Origin: an uncultured Candidatus Melainabacteria bacterium
GTDB taxonomy: Bacteria; Cyanobacteriota; Vampirovibrionia; Gastranaerophilales; Gastranaerophilaceae
Direction of reading: 5' to 3'
Length of the DNA: 18,032 nucleotides
Assembly (NCBI GenBank): GCA_946186335.1
Contig: CAMHMW010000021.1
Location: 1 to 18,032, forward strand
Positions within the stretch are counted from its first letter, which is position 1. The number at the start of each line of letters is the position of its first letter. Position numbers and translations under genes: made by a program. This document shows, in pieces, positions 12,903-18,032 of this stretch. The notes under the pieces are model-generated. The model searched no databases. It was not told the DNA's origin and was given only the letters and a program-made list of their open reading frames with translations.

Positions 12903-14369
12903 ATGAGTATAAATACCCCCAAACAGACATCACATTTAAAAAGAGAGATACTTGCAAGACTCATCAGAGCATATCTTGGTAATAATTACGAAGAAGATGT
13001 AAGATTAATTCCGTATATGATGCGTCCGCAAGGGAGTGAAGTTCCGTTCAGATGCTGCATACACAAAGAACGTGCCATCCTGCGTGACAGGGTTATTGCA
13101 GGTTTGGGATTTGATATTGAAGAAGTCAAAGACAGCGAACTTCTTTCAACTCTAGCTGATAAAGCAACAAAAAGAGAAGTTCCGGAGGAACATCCTCTGA
13201 CACTTTTACAGACTGCCTGCAATGAATGTGTACCGGCAAGAATACACGTAACAGACTTATGTCAGGGTTGTGTTGCAAGACCGTGTGAATCTGTCTGCCG
13301 TTTCGGGGCAATAAAAGTTGAAAACGGTAAATCTCGTATTGATCATTCAAAATGTAAAAGCTGCGGAATGTGTGTTCAGGTCTGCCCGTTTCAGGCAATA
13401 ACAAAAATTATCGTTCCGTGTGAAAATGCCTGCCCTGTCGGTGCTATTGCAAAAGACGAGGACGGACTCACAAGAATTGACCACGAAAAATGTATTTCCT
13501 GCGGAAAATGTGTAAGTGCATGTCCTTTCGGGGCGGTTCATAAAAAAAGCCACATTATAGATATTATAAAAAATATTAAAAACGGGAAGAAAGTTATTGC
13601 AATGCTTGCCCCGTCAATAATGGGACAATTACCCTGCACTCCTCAGCAATTAAAACAGGCTATCCTTGATATAGGATTTTCTGATGTTGTTGAAGTTGCG
13701 CTGGGTGCGGATGTTACAACCAAAAATGAATCTGCGGAATTTATTGAAAGAATGGAAAAAGGTCAGGAATTTATGACAACCTCCTGTTGTGCGGCATATA
13801 ACGAACTTGTGGAAAAACATATTCCGGAGATTAAACCCTATCGTTCATCAACACACACTCCCGCATATTATACAGCGGAAATCGTAAAGAAAGAAAATCC
13901 GGATGCGGTTACGGTATTTTTCAGTCCCTGTGTTGCTAAAAGACGAGAGGCAATGCAAAATCCGAACATTGATTACGTATTGAATTACGAAGAACTTGGT
14001 GCGTGGTTTGTTGCCCTGAATATTCAGGTAAACGAATGTGAGGGTTCTGAATATGCGAAAGAATCTTCGGCACAAGCCCGTAATTACGGAGTGACAGGCG
14101 GTGTTGCGGCTGCGGTTAATTCATTACTTGACGATGATAAAAAAGCAAAAGCCCACATAATCAACGGACTTGATAAAGCACAGATAAGAGATTTGAAAAA
14201 ATTTGCCAAAAACGGTAAATGTGAACTCGGTAATTTAATTGAAGTTATGGCATGTCCGGGGGGATGTTTGGGCGGTTCAAGTACAATTAATGCCTTTAAA
14301 CCTGCGCTCAAACAGGTTACGGGGTATGTTGAATCAAGCCCTGATGTGAAAGATGTAATTAAGAAATAA
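12903..14369 (+). CDS. hydA: Catalytic [FeFe] hydrogenase (group B-like)
   Basis: A 488-residue enzyme for reversible proton reduction to H2. An N-terminal ~110-residue region with CC at 51-52 is followed by a cysteine cluster (C120, C123, C128, C132) and ferredoxin-type [4Fe-4S] motifs (C151, C154, C157, C161; C173, C177; C197, C200, C203, C207). The H-cluster domain (about 230-480) has TSCCAAY (C295 and C296), FSPCVAKRREA (C343) and EVMACPGGCLGG (C451, C455), so both the proton-transfer cysteine and all four ligands are present. TSCCAAY instead of T-S-C-C-P-x-W, and GGSST after the last cysteine, resemble group B enzymes rather than the bifurcating trimer type. AAGGA lies 7 nt before the ATG. 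The HydE/F/G maturases are not in this window. The stop is 4 bp from the convergent acyltransferase gene. Confidence 0.92.
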   Translation: MSINTPKQTSHLKREILARLIRAYLGNNYEEDVRLIPYMMRPQGSEVPFRCCIHKERAILRDRVIAGLGFDIEEVKDSELLSTLADKATKREVPEEHPLTLLQTACNECVPARIHVTDLCQGCVARPCESVCRFGAIKVENGKSRIDHSKCKSCGMCVQVCPFQAITKIIVPCENACPVGAIAKDEDGLTRIDHEKCISCGKCVSACPFGAVHKKSHIIDIIKNIKNGKKVIAMLAPSIMGQLPCTPQQLKQAILDIGFSDVVEVALGADVTTKNESAEFIERMEKGQEFMTTSCCAAYNELVEKHIPEIKPYRSSTHTPAYYTAEIVKKENPDAVTVFFSPCVAKRREAMQNPNIDYVLNYEELGAWFVALNIQVNECEGSEYAKESSAQARNYGVTGGVAAAVNSLLDDDKKAKAHIINGLDKAQIRDLKKFAKNGKCELGNLIEVMACPGGCLGGSSTINAFKPALKQVTGYVESSPDVKDVIKK

Positions 14370-14373
14370 CTTT

Positions 14374-15447
14374 TTAAATCTTCACCAGTTGATTTAGATA
14401 TTTTATTTTTGAAATAATGAATACTACTAAGTATGAAATTGCAAATGTTAAAAGATAAACAATAAAAATATACAAAAATACATTTGTATTATTCATTGTG
14501 ACTGAAAATATACCTTTTAATACATTCACCCGCAATAACGCCAAAATACACGCATGCACAAGATATATTCCGAAAGATAATTTGCTTATACCGGTAACTG
14601 CATTTTTTACAAAGCCTGAAATCTTATGTTCACACCTTTTTATAATATCCGTCAGGAAGATAAAAACTGCCGTACTGTATAACAGGAGTACAATATTTCC
14701 GACAGCATAAAAAACATTATATGCTTTAACTGTTTCTGTTGTATATATTTCTGTTCCCACAATACATGTAATAACAGCCGTTAAACCAAGACTGTATATC
14801 ACGTTTTTATATTTCATTATTCTGTCATAATCCATAACAATAAGTCTGCCGAGTATATAATAAGCTACATATCCCGATACAATACCTATTCTAAACATAT
14901 CAAAAAATTTACTCACATACTCTGTCCTGTGACAGCAAAAATCTATAAAACTCGGACAAAACTGAAATATAACAGCCAAAATTATCAGGTAGTACAATAT
15001 TTTTTTATTTTCCTGCTTCACAAAAAGTCTTAAAACCGGAGTAACCAGATATAACCCAATAATTACATACAGATACCAAAGGTGATAATGACCGTAAAAC
15101 AGATAATAAACAAACTCTTTCTGATGAAAAATCAAAGCGTAAAATGTTGACCATATTATAAGCAAAACGATAAGCTTTCCGATTTTATACGCAAGTTTTT
15201 TATTCGGAAGTTCCCTGTTTTCATCAAGCATAAATACACCTGATAACATCAGAAAAAGCGGGACTGCACAATGTGACAGGGAATCAAATATATTTCCCGT
15301 CAAAAATCTCATATCATGAGGCAAAAAACGTATTACAAAAGTTGCGGAATCATGTATCATAATAACCGCTGCAATTGCAACAAACCTTATAACATCGTAA
15401 ACAAATATTCTGTCCGTACTTTTATTGCTTTGCACTAACTCACTCAT
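14374..15447 (-). CDS. Acyltransferase 3 family membrane protein
   Basis: A 357-residue, very hydrophobic protein with about ten membrane segments. The N-terminus DRIFVYDVIRFVAIAAVIMI followed by H32 matches the family start (R-x-D-x-[IL]-R and a catalytic-type His in the first helix). SHCAVPLFLMLSGVFML (59-75) and HLWYLYVIIGLYLVTP (122-137) are also characteristic. Members O-acylate surface polysaccharides, lipids or antibiotics at the cytoplasmic membrane; the acceptor here cannot be told. AGAGGAT lies about 8 nt before the ATG at 15447. It is transcribed divergently from adk and converges on hydA with only 4 bp between stops and no visible terminator, so the two transcripts probably overlap. 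Confidence 0.88.
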   Translation of the reverse strand: MSELVQSNKSTDRIFVYDVIRFVAIAAVIMIHDSATFVIRFLPHDMRFLTGNIFDSLSHCAVPLFLMLSGVFMLDENRELPNKKLAYKIGKLIVLLIIWSTFYALIFHQKEFVYYLFYGHYHLWYLYVIIGLYLVTPVLRLFVKQENKKILYYLIILAVIFQFCPSFIDFCCHRTEYVSKFFDMFRIGIVSGYVAYYILGRLIVMDYDRIMKYKNVIYSLGLTAVITCIVGTEIYTTETVKAYNVFYAVGNIVLLLYSTAVFIFLTDIIKRCEHKISGFVKNAVTGISKLSFGIYLVHACILALLRVNVLKGIFSVTMNNTNVFLYIFIVYLLTFAISYLVVFIISKIKYLNQLVKI

Positions 15448-15560
15448 AACAGTAATCCTCTTTATACAAGTATAATCAAAGCAAATTATAAAATCAAATA
15501 AGTCTTATTCTGTCTTTTTGTTGTAAAATGAAAATATAAACACGAGAAAAAGGGGTAATT

Positions 15561-16217
15561 ATGAAGAAAGAATTTATATTTTTAGGACCTCCGGCATGCG
15601 GAAAAGGTACACAAACGGAAAAACTGGCAAAATATTTTGGATTTCCGCACGTTGATACGGGTTCTTTATTGAGAGCGGAAATAAAAGCAGAAACCGAAAA
15701 CGGCAAAATTGCCAAAACTTTCATCGATAAAGGTATGCTTGTTCCCGTTGAACTTGTCGGCTCAGTCATAAAAAACAGACTTTCTCAGGATGACTGCAAA
15801 AACGGTTTTATCCTTGACGGATATCCCAGAAGTCTTGAACAGGCTGAAATGCTTGAAAATATCAAAGCAGAAATTGACAACGGGGAAGAAGTTGATTTTC
15901 GTGCAATATATTTTAATTTAGATCAGAGTGTTTTGATTTCAAGAATAGTAAACCGCCGTTCCTGTGCGAAATGCGGGGAAATTTATAACCTGAAATTCAA
16001 ACCCACAAAAGTTGACGGGATATGTGACAAATGCGGCGGAGAACTTATCCAAAGAAAAGACGATAATGAAGAAATTGCAAAAGCAAGATTTGAAACATAT
16101 TTTCACGAAACAGCACCGCTTATTGAATACTACACAAATAAAAATGTATTAAGAACAATAAACGCTGACGGTTCGATTGATGAAGTCTGGGAACGTCTTA
16201 AAGAAGTTGTTGAGTGA
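15561..16217 (+). CDS. adk: Adenylate kinase with zinc-type LID
   Basis: A 218-residue cytoplasmic enzyme for ATP + AMP = 2 ADP. Seen: the P-loop FLGPPACGKGTQ (7-18), HVDTGSLLRAEI (AMP site, 30-41), GFILDGYPRSLEQAE (82-96) and a LID domain with C135, C138, C155 and C158, the four-cysteine zinc site known from many Gram-positive enzymes and absent in E. coli. The length is normal for the long type. AAGGGG lies about 7 nt before the ATG. It is isolated from the usual secY/ribosomal protein context. The stop overlaps the -35 element of the downstream gene. Confidence 0.96.
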   Translation: MKKEFIFLGPPACGKGTQTEKLAKYFGFPHVDTGSLLRAEIKAETENGKIAKTFIDKGMLVPVELVGSVIKNRLSQDDCKNGFILDGYPRSLEQAEMLENIKAEIDNGEEVDFRAIYFNLDQSVLISRIVNRRSCAKCGEIYNLKFKPTKVDGICDKCGGELIQRKDDNEEIAKARFETYFHETAPLIEYYTNKNVLRTINADGSIDEVWERLKEVVE

Positions 16218-16242
16218 CAGAATACAAAACACATGCTATAAT
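16214..16242 (+). promoter_or_regulatory. Strong extended -10 promoter of the DUF2971 gene
   Basis: GTGACA (16214-16219, 5 of 6) and TATAAT (16237-16242) are 17 nt apart, and TGC directly before the -10 makes an extended -10. The -35 overlaps the adk stop codon. The predicted start near 16249 leaves a leader of about 22 nt. Confidence 0.7.
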
Positions 16243-16270
16243 CAGTTTATAGCGTTATAAAGAGGTGTTT

Positions 16271-17188
16271 ATGTCATATTACGATATGCTGCTGGAAAAA
16301 ATTCCGAAAATTAAACGAGTTTTGGACAACGATGAAAACTGTACTATTTATCATTACACAAAACCCGAAAAATTATTGAATATTTTATCTTGCGGGGCAA
16401 TAAGATTTTCTAATGTTTTATATCTTAATGATAAAGAAGAAGTTGCATATTCATATAAACTCATTGTTCACCTCATAGACGAGTTTGACGATTTGGGATT
16501 AAATCCTGATTTGTTTGACAAAATAAAAACCCATTTCAGAAACAAATATAAACACATAGTTGACGGAAGTAACGATTTTGAAAACAAACTTGAATATTTT
16601 ACCACCTCGTTTTCAACCGACAGCGACAGTTTGACTCTTTGGAATAATTACGCCAAAGGGAAAAATTATACCGGTTACAATATCGGATTTGACAAGAAAA
16701 AACTTATATCGGAAATGACTGATAACGGCTATCTCCCGATATACGGCAGCGTTATTTATGACAAACAAAAACAGATTAAAATTATCCATGCAATTTTCAA
16801 AAAATGGAATATGCTTTTTGAACGGGCTTCAAAGGCAAAAAAATCAAACAAGGTAAAACTTTTTGACATTATGTTTGAACTCATCGATATTTTGAGTATC
16901 GTGAGTATATTTTTCAAAAATCCGCAATTCAAAAACGAATGCGAATACAGAATTGTAATGGTTAATCCGTTTGGAACAGAAAATTCAAAACCAACGGGAA
17001 TTGTTGAGAAAAACGGTTTGTTTGTTCCGTTTCTTGAATTTAAGTTTTCAAAAGATTCCGTTAAATCAATAAATATAGGTCCGACATTTGAAGAAAATAT
17101 CTTCTATACAAGTACAAACAGAATGCTTTTGAATTTCGGCTATCACGACAAAGAAGTTTACCGCTCAAAAATTCCGCTCCGTTACTAA
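16271..17188 (+). CDS. DUF2971-family protein
   Basis: A 305-residue soluble protein. Near the N-terminus IYHYTKPEKLLNIL (26-39), then IRFSNVLYLNDKEE (44-57), fits the DUF2971 pattern (K/H-Y, 'f-s-n ... N-D-x-x-E'). Later FTTSFS (110-115), LWNNYA (123-128), GYNIGFD (135-141) and ECEYRIV (223-229) are the other conserved blocks. The function is not established; such genes are scattered and often accessory. The placement of H28, an aromatic block and E225 recalls ADP-ribosyltransferase-like folds, but that is a guess. I chose the ATG at 16271, with AAGAGG ending 5 nt upstream; an in-frame GTG at 16265 overlaps that ribosome site. The gene has its own strong promoter. Confidence 0.75.
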   Translation: MSYYDMLLEKIPKIKRVLDNDENCTIYHYTKPEKLLNILSCGAIRFSNVLYLNDKEEVAYSYKLIVHLIDEFDDLGLNPDLFDKIKTHFRNKYKHIVDGSNDFENKLEYFTTSFSTDSDSLTLWNNYAKGKNYTGYNIGFDKKKLISEMTDNGYLPIYGSVIYDKQKQIKIIHAIFKKWNMLFERASKAKKSNKVKLFDIMFELIDILSIVSIFFKNPQFKNECEYRIVMVNPFGTENSKPTGIVEKNGLFVPFLEFKFSKDSVKSINIGPTFEENIFYTSTNRMLLNFGYHDKEVYRSKIPLRY

Positions 17189-17251
17189 GTAACCTGAGGG
17201 TTATATAAAAGAAAATTAAAAAATAGAATTATTTTACGGAAAGGGAAATTT

Positions 17252-17557
17252 ATGCTTATAGAATTAAACGAAGAAAATTTTGATAACGAAACCTCAAAGG
17301 GTTTAAAACTGGTGGAATTTTACACAACGTGGTGTACTTTTTGCAGAAACCAAAGAATTGAACTCATTGATTTTGAAAAATCAGATATGTGGATAGGACT
17401 TGTAGATGCCGAAGAATCTCCTGAAATTGCAAAACAATTCGGAATAAACGGATTTCCGACATTTGTACTTTTAAAAGACGGAGAAAAAATTGCGGAATTT
17501 GTCGGATTTCACCAAAAGGCACAACTTTTGGATAAATTAATGAACTACATAAGTTAA
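17252..17557 (+). CDS. Thioredoxin-like protein with WCTFC active site
   Basis: A 101-residue single thioredoxin domain without signal peptide. VEFYTTWCTFCRNQ holds the redox pair C28 and C31; the cis-proline is P69 in NGFPTFVLLKDG, followed by the usual IAEFVGF strand. The length is that of a normal thioredoxin, but the active-site dipeptide is T-F rather than G-P, which should change the redox potential and partner choice. AAAGGGA lies about 5 nt before the ATG. It follows the DUF2971 gene after 63 bp and may be cotranscribed. Its TAA stop overlaps the rnhA stop on the other strand. Confidence 0.85.
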   Translation: MLIELNEENFDNETSKGLKLVEFYTTWCTFCRNQRIELIDFEKSDMWIGLVDAEESPEIAKQFGINGFPTFVLLKDGEKIAEFVGFHQKAQLLDKLMNYIS

Positions 17558-18030
17558 GGGGTAAAACCCTCATCATTCAGGAGGTTTTCACCATTTGAGG
17601 AGGCAACAGCCATTTTGTCACAGCGTTCATTAAACTCGTGTCCGGCATGACCTTTTATCCAGATAAATTTCACGTTATGGGGTTCTTTTGCCTTTAATAA
17701 TCTCTGCCATAAATCTTTATTTTTGACAGGCTGCTTACCTGAATTTTTCCAATTCTTTTTCACCCAGCCCTCTATCCAGTTTTGGTTAAATGCATCAACG
17801 ACATATTTTGAATCTGAGGTAATTTCAACTTCACACGGTTTTTTAAGCGCCTCTAAGCCGACAATAACCGCCATCAATTCCATTCTGTTATTTGTAGTAT
17901 TTTTATAACCTGCGGTGATTTCTTTTTCATGGAGTTTTCCGTTATCGTCAACTGCTCTTAAAATTGTTCCGTATCCGCCCCTGCCGGGGTTTCCCGAACA
18001 CGCCCCATCCGTATATATTTTTATAAGCAT
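17554..18030 (-). CDS. rnhA: Ribonuclease HI
   Basis: A 158-residue enzyme that cuts the RNA strand of RNA-DNA hybrids (R-loops, Okazaki primers). The catalytic acids are all present: D8 in YTDGACSGNPG, E51 in NRMELMAV, D73 in TSDSKYV and D138 in ERCDKMA, with H128 in KGHAGHEFNE. The basic handle region WIEGWVKKNWKNSGKQPVKN (85-104) is present, as in E. coli RNase HI (155 residues). The start is 2 bp from the window end, so its ribosome site cannot be checked, but the N-terminus aligns with the family. The stop overlaps the thioredoxin-like gene's stop within the palindrome TTAA (17554-17557), so both transcripts run through each other. Confidence 0.96.
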   Translation of the reverse strand: MLIKIYTDGACSGNPGRGGYGTILRAVDDNGKLHEKEITAGYKNTTNNRMELMAVIVGLEALKKPCEVEITSDSKYVVDAFNQNWIEGWVKKNWKNSGKQPVKNKDLWQRLLKAKEPHNVKFIWIKGHAGHEFNERCDKMAVASSNGENLLNDEGFTP

Positions 18031-18032
18031 AT

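Noticed and set aside
14370..14373. Terminator between hydA and the acyltransferase gene
   Set aside because: Only 4 bp separate the stops and no hairpin with a T-run was seen nearby on either strand.
16265..16270. GTG start for the DUF2971 protein
   Set aside because: The GTG overlaps the AAGAGG ribosome site that serves the ATG at 16271.

Overview
The window is low-GC bacterial DNA using the standard code, with short intergenic gaps and mostly good Shine-Dalgarno sites. The gene set is that of a strict anaerobe: glycyl-radical ribonucleotide reductase NrdD/NrdG and two [FeFe]-hydrogenase-family proteins. Together with a large membrane protein carrying an N-terminal V-S-F-T-G motif, this suggests a gut, non-photosynthetic relative of Cyanobacteria (Melainabacteria/Vampirovibrionia, Gastranaerophilales type). 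That placement is an inference from recognition; an unusual clostridium is the main alternative. No tRNA, rRNA, CRISPR array, insertion sequence or prophage gene was seen.

Layout. 1-618 (-): 5' part of a divergent prephenate dehydratase. 619-870: divergent promoter region with a near-consensus sigma70-type promoter whose start site lies in a perfect 10-bp inverted repeat. 871-2985 (+): 704-residue membrane protein of unknown function. 3006-3044: bidirectional terminator. 3053-5926 (-): nrdD then nrdG, separated by two facing REP-like hairpins; nrdD has a possible structured leader. 6390-8975 (-): gyrB. 9258-14369 (+): hydrogenase locus. 14374-15447 (-): acyltransferase 3 protein. 15561-17557 (+): adk, a DUF2971 protein and a thioredoxin-like protein. 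17554-18030 (-): rnhA.

The hydrogenase locus is the most interesting part. It encodes a small thioredoxin-fold [2Fe-2S] protein, a putative sensory (group C-like) [FeFe] hydrogenase with an extra Fe-S domain and a PAS domain, a SpoIIE/PP2C-type phosphatase with an extra C-terminal domain, a second small [2Fe-2S] protein and, after a terminator, a catalytic [FeFe] hydrogenase resembling group B. The simplest reading is a redox- or H2-sensing relay (sensor hydrogenase to phosphatase) next to the hydrogen-producing enzyme. The sensory protein has alanine where catalytic hydrogenases have the proton-transfer cysteine.

Non-coding structure is rich. Arrays of an 8-nt repeat (consensus near AAGTCGAT) lie upstream of the locus and again, as two facing arrays, between the sensor and phosphatase genes. 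The facing arrays can pair into a long imperfect hairpin that would bring an otherwise orphan Shine-Dalgarno to within about 10 nt of the phosphatase start. Four hairpins share a GTAA or GTAG tetranucleotide at their 5' foot, which is the layout of REP elements.
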